Assembly: GCF_019049245.1 (NCBI RefSeq)
Contig: NZ_JAGMUK010000053.1
Location: 53,293 to 117,292, forward strand
Origin: Streptomyces sp. AC555_RSS877
Lineage (GTDB): Bacteria > Actinomycetota > Actinomycetes > Streptomycetales > Streptomycetaceae
Direction of reading: 5' to 3'
DNA length: 64,000 nucleotides
Position numbers and translations under genes: made by a program. Position 1 is the stretch's first letter, and every line of letters begins with the position of its first letter. The notes below the pieces were generated by a model. That model saw only the letters and a list, made by a program, of their open reading frames with translations, had not been told where the DNA came from and searched no databases. This document shows positions 58,013 to 64,000 of this stretch, one piece after another.

Positions 58013-58963
58013 CCGCCCGGACGCCTTCTCGGGCCGCGGCTCCGGTACCGCTCCCGGAGCCGCGGCCTTCCGCGTGCGCGAGCGGGACACCGCGACCCCG
58101 GCCAGGCACAGCAGCCCGCCCGCGAGCGTGAGCAGCCCGGGCACCTCGCCGAGCGTCACCCACGACATCAGGACGACCAGGGCGGGCACGGCGTACGTGG
58201 TCGCGCCCATCCGGCTGGCGGTCGTACGGGCCAGGGCGTAGGCCCAGGTGGTGAAGGCCAGCGCGGTCGGGAACACGCCCAGGTAGACCATGTTGAGGGT
58301 CGCCGAGACCGGCGCGTCGGCGGCCTCGTGGACGAGCTGACCGGCGAACGGCAGACACACCACGGCCCCGACCAGACATCCGAACGTCGTCACCTGCAAC
58401 ACGCTCGCCCGGCCGAGGGCGGGCTTCTGCGCCACGACACCGGTCGCGTAGCCGACCGCGGCGAGCAGACACAGCACCACGCCGAGCACCGACGACCCGC
58501 CCTCGCCCGCCATCGACAGCCCGACCGTCACCGCGCCCGCGAACGACACCGCCATCCCCGCGAGGAGCCTTGGCGGCATGACGTCACCCAGCAGCCGAGC
58601 GCCGAGCAGTGCGACGAGGATCGGCCCGATGTTCACGACCAGGGCGGCCGTACCGGCGTCCACCTGCTGCTCGCCCCAGTTCAGGGCCACCATGTAGAAG
58701 CCGAACCACAGCACCCCGGATATCGCGATCCCCCGCCACGCCGCCCGCGGCGGCAACCCCTCCCGCCGCCAGAGACAGATCACCCCCAGCGTCAGGGCTC
58801 CCGTCAACAGCCGCCCGAGAGCCAGCGCACCGGGCGAGTACGCGGTCCCCGCACTGCGGATCGACACGAAGGCGGAGGCCCACAGCACCACGGTGACCGT
58901 GGCGGCGCCGGCGGCGAGCAGTTCCGCGCGGCGGCCCGGGCGGGAGGGGGACGAGTTCATCAT
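58004..58963 (-). CDS. EamA-family (DMT) transporter
   Basis: A 319-residue, 10-span transporter with two EamA repeats: LLAAGAATVTVVLWASAFVSIRSAG ... ALVVNIGPILVALLGARLLGDVMPPRLLAGMAVSFAGAVTVGLS, and VLGVVLCLLAAVGYATGVVAQKPAL ... YAVPALVVLMSWVTLGEVPGLLTLAGGLLCLAGVAV. It is the usual exporter of amino acids or metabolites. It ends in a nine-base overlap with the pseudogene on the opposite strand. An ArsR-family gene lies upstream on the same strand, so this may be its target. Confidence 0.93.
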   Translation of the reverse strand: MMNSSPSRPGRRAELLAAGAATVTVVLWASAFVSIRSAGTAYSPGALALGRLLTGALTLGVICLWRREGLPPRAAWRGIAISGVLWFGFYMVALNWGEQQVDAGTAALVVNIGPILVALLGARLLGDVMPPRLLAGMAVSFAGAVTVGLSMAGEGGSSVLGVVLCLLAAVGYATGVVAQKPALGRASVLQVTTFGCLVGAVVCLPFAGQLVHEAADAPVSATLNMVYLGVFPTALAFTTWAYALARTTASRMGATTYAVPALVVLMSWVTLGEVPGLLTLAGGLLCLAGVAVSRSRTRKAAAPGAVPEPRPEKASGRSA

Positions 58964-59043
58964 GCTCCAGAGGTTAGGAGGGAACAGGGTCAGGAGTCTC
59001 GCGGATTTCGGGCATGACGCTGAGCGCTCCGCCCCGGCTTGAC

Positions 59044-59757
59044 TCAGCGCAACGCGCCCGCCTCGATACCGAGCAGTTCCGACAGCGCCCGCTCACCCGT
59101 CGCCGTCACCTTCACCGCGCGCTCGGAGCCGATGCGCACGCACCAGCCCGCGTCCAGGGCATGCCGGCACAGGGCCGCGCCCGCGACGCCCGCGAGGTGG
59201 GGGCGGCGTTCGGTCCAGTCGAGGCAGGCGCGGGCGAGGGGGCGGCGGCTCGTGCGGTCGAGGTGGATACCGGCCGCCTCGAACCAGTCGAGGCCCGTGT
59301 CCGTGAGCGCGAATCCCACGTCCTGGCGCAGCAGTTCGCGCTCGGTGAGGGCGTCGGTGACCGCGATGCCGAGCCGCCCGGCGAGATGGTCGTAGCAGGT
59401 GCGGCCCCGGGCCATCGCCGACCCGGCAGCGGCCTCGCGCAGGTTCCGTGGCCGTACGGCGGCACCGCCCGGGGTCACCTGTGCGGCGAAGTCCTCCACC
59501 AGCTGGGCGGTCCGCGCGTCGGCCAGCCGTACGTACCGGTGCCGCCCCTGCCGTTCCTCGGTGAGCAGCCCGCCCGCGACGAGCTTGCCCAGGTGTTCGC
59601 TCAGTGTCGACGCGGCCACGCCCGCGTGCCGCGCCAGCTCACCGGCGGTCCACGCCCGCCCGTCCAGCAGGGCGAGCAGACACGTGGCCCGGGTCTCGTC
59701 GGCGACGAGAGCGGCGAGAGCGGCCAGCCGGGACGCCCGCGGGTCCTTCGAGGTCAT
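59044..59757 (-). CDS. ArsR-family regulator
   Basis: A 237-residue regulator from ATG 59757 (ATG 59769 also possible). HTH: ASRLAALAALVADETRATCLLALLDGRAWTAGELARHAGVAASTLSEHLGKLVAGGLLTEERQGRHRYVRLAD. The C-terminal domain (LLRQDVGFALTDTGLDWFEAAGIHLDRTSRRPLARACLDWTERRPHLAG) has several Cys but no classical metal-binding CxC in the helix. It is 80 bases upstream of the EamA gene. A palindrome precedes it. Confidence 0.88.
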   Translation of the reverse strand: MTSKDPRASRLAALAALVADETRATCLLALLDGRAWTAGELARHAGVAASTLSEHLGKLVAGGLLTEERQGRHRYVRLADARTAQLVEDFAAQVTPGGAAVRPRNLREAAAGSAMARGRTCYDHLAGRLGIAVTDALTERELLRQDVGFALTDTGLDWFEAAGIHLDRTSRRPLARACLDWTERRPHLAGVAGAALCRHALDAGWCVRIGSERAVKVTATGERALSELLGIEAGALR

Positions 59758-59770
59758 GTGCCCCAGCATG

Positions 59771-59804
59771 GGACACGGACGGTTCGGCGCTCGCCGAAGT
59801 GTCC
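59771..59804. promoter_or_regulatory. Palindrome upstream of the ArsR gene
   Basis: TTCGGC-GCTC-GCCGAA (59783-59798), flanked by GGACAC and GTGTCC arms. It lies between the ArsR start and the stop of the TetR gene, so it may be an operator or the TetR gene's terminator. Confidence 0.5.
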
Positions 59805-60445
59805 TACGACGCCCGCCTGACCTGCTCGTACTGCAGGGCCAGCCCGTCCAGCAGGGCCGTCAGCCCGGTCTCGAAGGCCCGCTCGTCGATCTTCTCCTGC
59901 TGCTCGGCGAGGAGGTGGGCCTGCCCCAGGTGCGGGTAGTCGGCGGGGTCGTACGCGCTCGCGTCGTCCACGAAGCCGCCTGCGAAGGAACCGAGCGCCG
60001 AGCCCATGACGAAGTACCGCATCAGCGCGCCGATGGAGGTGGCCTGCGCAGGCGGCCAATCGGCCGCGACCATCGCGCCGTAGACGGCGTCGGCGAGGCG
60101 GAGTCCGGCCGGGCGGCGGCCGGGGCCGCGGGCCAGCACCGGGACGATGTTCGGGTGGTCGCGCAGGGCCGCCCGGTAGGAGAGCGCCCAGTCGTGCAGC
60201 GCGGTCCGCCAGTCCCGGCCGTCCTCGAACATCGACAGGTCGACCTGCGCGCTCACCGAGTCGGCGACCGCCTCCAGGATCTCGTCCTTGGTGCGGAAGT
60301 GGTTGTAGAGCGAGGGCCCGCTGACCCCCAGCTCGGCGGCGAGCCGGCGCGTCGAGACGGCCGCCAGGCCCTCCGCGTCCACGAGCACCCGCGCGGTCTC
60401 GACGATCCGGTCGGTGCTCAGCAAGGGCTTGCGCGGTCGGGCCAT
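59804..60445 (-). CDS. TetR-family regulator of alcohol/aldehyde and acyl-CoA oxidation genes
   Basis: A 213-residue TetR protein from ATG 60445. HTH: LLSTDRIVETARVLVDAEGLAAVSTRRLAAELGVSGPSLYNHFRTKDEILEAVADSV. The ligand domain is TetR_C_1/tetracycline-repressor-like, with DHPNIVPVLARGPGRRPAGLRLADAVYG and FVMGSALGSFAGGF. It is divergent from an acyl-CoA dehydrogenase. The palindrome between them recurs upstream of the aldehyde dehydrogenase, so this protein likely controls both. The ligand may be an acyl-CoA or aldehyde. Confidence 0.88.
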   Translation of the reverse strand: MARPRKPLLSTDRIVETARVLVDAEGLAAVSTRRLAAELGVSGPSLYNHFRTKDEILEAVADSVSAQVDLSMFEDGRDWRTALHDWALSYRAALRDHPNIVPVLARGPGRRPAGLRLADAVYGAMVAADWPPAQATSIGALMRYFVMGSALGSFAGGFVDDASAYDPADYPHLGQAHLLAEQQEKIDERAFETGLTALLDGLALQYEQVRRAS

Positions 60446-60471
60446 GGCGCACATAGTAGGGCTGCGAGAAG

Positions 60472-60490
60472 AAACTAGCAGTGCTAATTT
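60472..60490. promoter_or_regulatory. TetR operator between tetR and acyl-CoA dehydrogenase
   Basis: AAACTAGCAGTGCTAATTT: 8-bp arms with one mismatch around AGT. It matches AAACTAACGCCGCTAGTTT at 53969 in 14 of 19 bases, with the core AAACTARC-N3-GCTARTTT. Confidence 0.8.
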
Positions 60491-60543
60491 AAAGGTGCGG
60501 TCCTCACAGGCCGTCATCTGTGTCCTCAGTGGGGTGACTCGGC

Positions 60544-61695
60544 ATGAACCTGGAGCTCAGCGAGGAGCAGACCGCCGTACGGCAGCTCGCCAAGGACTTC
60601 GTGGACCGCGAGATCGCCCCCCACGTCATCGCCTGGGACCGCGCCGAGGAGGTCGACCGGTCGATCGTCAAGAAGCTCGGCGAGGTCGGCTTCCTGGGAC
60701 TGACCATCGACGAGGAGTACGGCGGCTCGGGAGGCGACCACCTCGCGTACTGCCTGGTCACGGAGGAGCTCGGCCGCGGCGACTCGTCCGTGCGCGGCAT
60801 CGTGTCCGTCTCGCTCGGTCTGGTCGCCAAGACCATCGCCGCCTGGGGGAGCGAGGAGCACAAGCGGCGGTGGCTGCCGGGCCTCACCTCCGGCGCGTAC
60901 GTCGGCTGCTTCGGCCTGACCGAGCCGGGCACCGGGTCCGACGCCGGCAACCTCACCACGCGGGCGGTGCGCGACGGCGACGCGTACGTCATCAACGGCA
61001 CCAAGATGTTCATCACGAACGGCACCTGGGCCGACGTCGTGCTCCTGTTCGCCCGTTCCACCGACGCCCTGGGCCACAAGGGCGTCTCCGCCTTCCTCGT
61101 CCCGGCCGACACCCCCGGCCTGACCCGCCGCACCCTCCACGGCAAGCTCGGGCTGCGAGGCCAGGCGACCGCCGAACTGGTCCTCGAGGACGTGCGGGTC
61201 CCGGCGTCCGCGCTGCTGGCCCCCGAGGGCAAGGGCTTCTCGGTCGCCATGTCGGCCCTGGCCAAGGGCCGGATGTCGGTGGCCGCGGGCTGCGTCGGCA
61301 TAGCCCAGGCCGCGCTGGACGTGGCCGTCCGGTACGCGGGCGAGCGCGAGCAGTTCGGCAGGACCATCGCCCACCACCAGCTCGTCCAGGAACTGATCAG
61401 CGACATCGCCGTCGACGTGGACGCCGCCCGTCTGCTGACCTGGCGGGTCGCCGACCTGATCGACCGCGGCCTGCCCTTCGCCACCGAGTCCTCCAAGGCC
61501 AAGCTCTTCGCGTCCGAGGCGGCCGTGCGCGCCGCGAACAACGCCCTCCAGGTCTTCGGCGGCTACGGCTACATCGACGAGTACCCGGCGGGCAAACTGC
61601 TGCGCGACGCCCGCGTGATGACCCTCTACGAGGGCACCAGCCAGATCCAGAAACTGGTCATCGGGCGGGCGCTGACGGGGGTTTCGGCGTTCTGA
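60544..61695 (+). CDS. Acyl-CoA dehydrogenase
   Basis: A 383-residue flavoenzyme from ATG 60544. Parts: LSEEQTAVRQLAKDFVDREIAPHV, CFGLTEPGTGSDAGNLTTRA (FAD/substrate), INGTKMFITNGTWADV, AAGCVGIAQAALDVAVRYAGEREQFGRTIAHHQLVQELISDIAVDVDAAR, and the catalytic Glu in VMTLYEGTSQIQKLVIGRAL. It oxidises acyl-CoA to enoyl-CoA using an electron-transfer flavoprotein. It is divergent from tetR and shares its operator. Chain length specificity unknown. Confidence 0.94.
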   Translation: MNLELSEEQTAVRQLAKDFVDREIAPHVIAWDRAEEVDRSIVKKLGEVGFLGLTIDEEYGGSGGDHLAYCLVTEELGRGDSSVRGIVSVSLGLVAKTIAAWGSEEHKRRWLPGLTSGAYVGCFGLTEPGTGSDAGNLTTRAVRDGDAYVINGTKMFITNGTWADVVLLFARSTDALGHKGVSAFLVPADTPGLTRRTLHGKLGLRGQATAELVLEDVRVPASALLAPEGKGFSVAMSALAKGRMSVAAGCVGIAQAALDVAVRYAGEREQFGRTIAHHQLVQELISDIAVDVDAARLLTWRVADLIDRGLPFATESSKAKLFASEAAVRAANNALQVFGGYGYIDEYPAGKLLRDARVMTLYEGTSQIQKLVIGRALTGVSAF

Positions 61696-61765
61696 GGGCT
61701 TCTGAGTACGTCTTTGAGTACGTCGGCGGATGTGGCACGGGCCACGTCCGCCGATCCTTGTCCCC

Positions 61766-62011
61766 ATGAGCGACTCACAGGGCAAGCAGCAGAACACGGC
61801 CGCCTTCTACGGACAGGCCGTCGCGTCCTTCTCCGTGGCCATGGCGGCCACCGGCATCGGCATCTACAACCTCCACGGCGACGCCTGGGTGCGCGGCTTC
61901 CTCGCGATCGCCGTCCTGTACCTGGTGACCTCCACCTTCACCCTCTCCAAGGTGATCCGGGACCGCCAGGAGGCGGCGAGCGGTCCGTACCACCCCTTCG
62001 AGAAGCGCTGA
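61766..62011 (+). CDS. YiaA/YiaB-family two-span membrane protein
   Basis: An 81-residue protein from ATG 61766. Two spans are visible (FYGQAVASFSVAMAATGIGIYNL and VRGFLAIAVLYLVTSTFTLSKVI), with the YiaAB-type ending VIRDRQEAASGPYHPFEKR. Conserved in Streptomyces, function unknown. It stands between acyl-CoA dehydrogenase and a TetR gene. Confidence 0.85.
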   Translation: MSDSQGKQQNTAAFYGQAVASFSVAMAATGIGIYNLHGDAWVRGFLAIAVLYLVTSTFTLSKVIRDRQEAASGPYHPFEKR

Positions 62012-62041
62012 ACCCGTTTCGCGCAGCGCTGAGCGGCCACA

Positions 62042-62057
62042 CTAAGCGCCCGCTCAC
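62042..62057. promoter_or_regulatory. TetR half-operator upstream of the second TetR gene
   Basis: CTAAGCGCCCGCTCAC shares the left arm and part of the right arm of CTAAGC-N4-GCTTAG found before the MaoC gene at 63238. It is 46 bases before tetR. Confidence 0.5.
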
Positions 62058-62102
62058 CTTCGGCGGTATGGTGAGGGTCGTGCCAGTGGAGAGGGGCCAG
62101 TG

Positions 62103-62726
62103 ATGAGTACGGCGGAGGAGACGGCCGACGGCGAGACGTCGGCGTGGGGCGAGGTCACGCCCGACGCGGCCCGGAGGCTGCTCGTCGCCGCGGTGGAGGC
62201 CTTCGCCGAGCGCGGCTACCACGCCACGACGACCCGCGACATCGCGGGCCGCGCCGGCATGAGCCCGGCCGCGCTCTACATCCACTACAAGACCAAGGAA
62301 GAGCTTCTCCACCGCATCAGCAGGATCGGCCACGAGAAGGCCGTGGACATCCTGCGGGTGGCGGCCCGGGGCGAGGGCAGCGCGGCCGAGCGGCTCGCCG
62401 ACGCGGTCAGCTCCTTCGTCCGCTGGCACGCGGGCGGTCGCACCACCGCTCGGGTCGTGCAGTACGAACTCGACTCCCTTGGCCCGGATGCCCGCGCCGA
62501 GATCCTCGCCCTGCGCCGCCAGGTCGACGCCGAGGTGCGCTCGATCATCGAAGACGGCGTGGCGGCGGGCGAGTTCGACGTCCTGGACGTGCACGGGACC
62601 ACGCTCGCCGTGCTCTCCCTGTGCATCGACGTGGCCCGCTGGTTCAACGTCGACGGTCCCCGCACGCCGGACGAGGTCGGCGAGCTCTACGCCGACCTCG
62701 TGCTGCGGATGGTGGGGGCGAAGTAG
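62103..62726 (+). CDS. TetR-family regulator (FadR/PaaR-like)
   Basis: A 207-residue regulator from ATG 62103 (GAGAGGGG ahead; GTG 62100 possible). HTH: ARRLLVAAVEAFAERGYHATTTRDIAGRAGMSPAALYIHYKTKEELLHRISRIGHEKAVDIL. C-terminal ligand domain contains VSSFVRWHAGGRTTARVVQYELDSLGPDARAEILALRRQVDAEVRSII, common in acyl-CoA-responsive TetR proteins. It is convergent with a MaoC-type gene and the two promoters share an operator motif. Confidence 0.88.
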   Translation: MSTAEETADGETSAWGEVTPDAARRLLVAAVEAFAERGYHATTTRDIAGRAGMSPAALYIHYKTKEELLHRISRIGHEKAVDILRVAARGEGSAAERLADAVSSFVRWHAGGRTTARVVQYELDSLGPDARAEILALRRQVDAEVRSIIEDGVAAGEFDVLDVHGTTLAVLSLCIDVARWFNVDGPRTPDEVGELYADLVLRMVGAK

Positions 62727-62753
62727 CCGTCCGCCGGCCGGGCACCGGACGTA

Positions 62754-63215
62754 CTAGACGTAGTAGCGCGAGACGGACTCCGCCACGCACACCGGCTTGT
62801 CGCCGCCCTCGCGCTCCACGGTGAAGGCGACGCTCACCTGGACGCCGCCCGGGACGTCGTCGACGCCGGTGATCGTGGCGGTGGAGCGCAGCCGGGAGCC
62901 GACCGGGACCGGGGCGGGGAAACGCACCTTGTTCGTCCCGTAGTTGACGCCCATCTTCACGCCCTCGACCTTGATCAGCTGCGGTCCGAAGAGGGGCAGC
63001 AGTGACAGCGTGAGGTAGCCGTGCGCGATGGTCGTGCCGAACGGTCCCGCGGCCGCCTTCTCCGGATCCACGTGGATCCACTGGTGGTCGCCGGTCGCCT
63101 CCGCGAACAGGTCGATCCGCTTCTGGTCGATCTCCAGCCAGTCGGTGTGCCCCAGCTGCTCGCCCACCGCCGCCTTCAGGTCGTCGACGGACGTGAAGAT
63201 CCTCGGCTCTGCCAT
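62754..63215 (-). CDS. MaoC-like (R)-hydratase
   Basis: A 153-residue hot-dog protein from ATG 63215. MaoC motif: IDLFAEATGDHQWIHVDPEKAAAGPFGTTIAHGYLTLSLLP, with the Asp and His of the hydratase site (D..WIHVD). It hydrates enoyl-CoA or enoyl thioesters in fatty acid or polyketide paths. It ends YYV. A perfect palindrome lies 22 bases upstream. Confidence 0.92.
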   Translation of the reverse strand: MAEPRIFTSVDDLKAAVGEQLGHTDWLEIDQKRIDLFAEATGDHQWIHVDPEKAAAGPFGTTIAHGYLTLSLLPLFGPQLIKVEGVKMGVNYGTNKVRFPAPVPVGSRLRSTATITGVDDVPGGVQVSVAFTVEREGGDKPVCVAESVSRYYV

Positions 63216-63237
63216 GTCCCGGCCTCTCGTGTGATGT

Positions 63238-63253
63238 CTAAGCGACTGCTTAG
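63238..63253. promoter_or_regulatory. TetR-type operator upstream of the MaoC gene
   Basis: CTAAGCGACTGCTTAG: perfect 6-bp arms around GACT. It recalls TetR/FadR-type sites in actinobacteria and is related to the site at 62042-62057. Confidence 0.8.
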
Positions 63254-63318
63254 CATGGTCGGCCGCGCATCCCATGTCAACGGACCGGCGCGATGAGGGG
63301 GTGGGTAGGCTTCGAGGG

Positions 63319-63792
63319 GTGCCCCAGATTCCCGAGAAGATCCACGAGCTCACGGTCGGCCAGCTCGCCGCCCGCAGCGGTGCCGCCGTCTCCGCCCTGC
63401 ACTTCTACGAGTCCAAGGGCCTGATCAGCAGCCGCCGCACCACGGGCAACCAACGCCGCTACTCCCGGGACGCCCTGCGCCGGGTCGCCTTCGTCCGCGC
63501 CGCCCAGCGCGTCGGCATCCCGCTGGCCACCATCCGCGAGGCCCTCGCCCAGCTCCCCGAGGAACGCACCCCCACCCGCGAGGACTGGGCGCACCTCTCC
63601 GAGGCCTGGCGCTCCGAGCTCGACGAACGCATCAAGCAGCTCAACCGCCTGCGCGACCACCTCACCGACTGCATCGGCTGCGGCTGCCTCTCCCTGGACA
63701 CGTGCGTCCTGTCCAACCCGGACGACGTCTTCGGTGAGCGGTTGACGGGGTCGAGGCTGATGGCGGAGCAGAGGGCCGACCGGCCGGCCTAG
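63319..63792 (+). CDS. soxR: Redox-sensing regulator SoxR
   Basis: A 157-residue MerR-family protein from GTG 63319. HTH: ELTVGQLAARSGAAVSALHFYESKGLISSRRTTGNQRRYSRDALRRVAFVRAAQRVGIPLATIREALAQLP. The [2Fe-2S] cluster motif is CIGCGCLSLDTC (Cys-x2-Cys-x-Cys-x5-Cys), as in SoxR. In Streptomyces SoxR responds to the organism's own redox-active pigments rather than superoxide and controls a few genes. It lies divergent from MaoC with a shared region; its own operator was not identified. Confidence 0.95.
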   Translation: MPQIPEKIHELTVGQLAARSGAAVSALHFYESKGLISSRRTTGNQRRYSRDALRRVAFVRAAQRVGIPLATIREALAQLPEERTPTREDWAHLSEAWRSELDERIKQLNRLRDHLTDCIGCGCLSLDTCVLSNPDDVFGERLTGSRLMAEQRADRPA

Positions 63793-64000
63793 GTCCTGTC
63801 CGGCGGATCATGCCGCAGACGCGGGGCCTGGCACGCCGATCTGCGGCGTTGTCGTCGGTTGCCGACTCCTCCACTCTCGACTTCGCTCGAGCGGGGGGAC
63901 CTCCATCGCGTCGACGCCCTCCTCCGCCTTGCAGCTCGACGCACCAGGCCCCGCTCACCTGCGTCGACGAGGCGCCGCGGATGTCCTGCGACCTGATCCG
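63793..64000. repeat. Long inverted-repeat element (MITE-like), cut by the window edge
   Basis: Begins right after soxR with GTCCTGTCCGGCGGATCA and the window ends with TGATCCG, the start of its complement. Inner arms match too: GGGGCCTGG (63813-) with CCAGGCCCC (63946-). In the middle it holds CACTCTCGA, six bases, TCGAGCGGGGGGACC (63872-63901), the same block as in the imuB-like gene. No ORF is convincing. The right end lies outside the window. Confidence 0.75.

Noticed and set aside
1..64000. tRNA, rRNA, riboswitches or phage attachment sites
   Set aside because: No cloverleaf, conserved riboswitch core or integrase was noticed by eye; a covariance-model scan (tRNAscan-SE, Rfam) would be decisive.

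Overview
The window is a piece of a Streptomyces chromosome. Evidence: very high G+C with strongly biased third codon positions, frequent GTG and some TTG starts, genes packed with 4-8 bp stop/start overlaps, many secreted hydrolases, many TetR/GntR/MarR regulators, and family members typical of the genus (streptogrisin D, LAxTG-anchored AA10 LPMO, CitM-type transporter, SoxR with a Cys cluster). No rRNA, tRNA, CRISPR array, intact IS or prophage was seen. Gene content looks like chromosomal core to sub-core sequence with local decay.

Layout. 0-8.8 kb: the 3' end of a Pro/Gln-rich protein, streptogrisin D (sprD), a broken membrane-protein gene, an SOS-box-controlled dnaE2/imuB-like mutagenesis pair, a cupin/MarR pair with palindromic operators, and a secreted lipase. 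8.8-16.3 kb: a sortase-anchored LPMO, small enzymes, acetyltransferases, a 44-residue protein, a YtrA-type GntR regulator, a 35-bp minisatellite between convergent genes, a DUF72 protein and an AAA ATPase. 16.5-26.3 kb: an exopolysaccharide-type cluster (secreted glycosidase, a flippase fused to a second multi-membrane-span domain, polysaccharide deacetylase, two family-2 glycosyltransferases, a FemAB/BioF2-like acetyltransferase, a small membrane protein). 26.4-28.7 kb: divergent subtilisin-type protease and GDSL lipase. 28.7-37.4 kb: a Ser/Thr kinase, then an operon of DUF4331 protein, TPR protein and a NicO-type metal exporter with an extreme His-rich loop, divergent from a SigK-type ECF sigma factor and its RskA anti-sigma; matching promoter-like motifs face both ways between them.

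38-53.7 kb: a DrrAB-type exporter with a divergent TetR repressor and paired operators, an orphan type ISP specificity-domain protein, hmgA (tyrosine catabolism) with a GntR regulator, a lipoprotein/TetR pair upstream of a molybdopterin oxidoreductase, a CitM-type citrate transporter, an MFS transporter, a frameshifted class F sortase locus, and a sugar-ABC-type ATPase. 54-64 kb: aldehyde and alcohol dehydrogenases, a disrupted MHS transporter, an EamA exporter, an ArsR regulator, a TetR regulator with near-identical 19-bp operators at its own promoter (shared with an acyl-CoA dehydrogenase) and 6.5 kb away at the aldehyde dehydrogenase, then a TetR/MaoC pair with a second shared operator, soxR, and a long inverted-repeat element cut by the window end.

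How the genes work together: three regulatory circuits can be read directly from DNA motifs (SOS box for dnaE2-imuB; SigK-like promoters for the DUF4331-TPR-NicO operon and the sigma operon; a TetR mini-regulon linking aldehyde/alcohol oxidation to acyl-CoA oxidation). Decay is concentrated at three loci: 1.6-2.2 kb, 50.6-52.2 kb and 56.5-58.0 kb. The frameshifts at the second lie in G/C runs, so sequence error must be excluded there.
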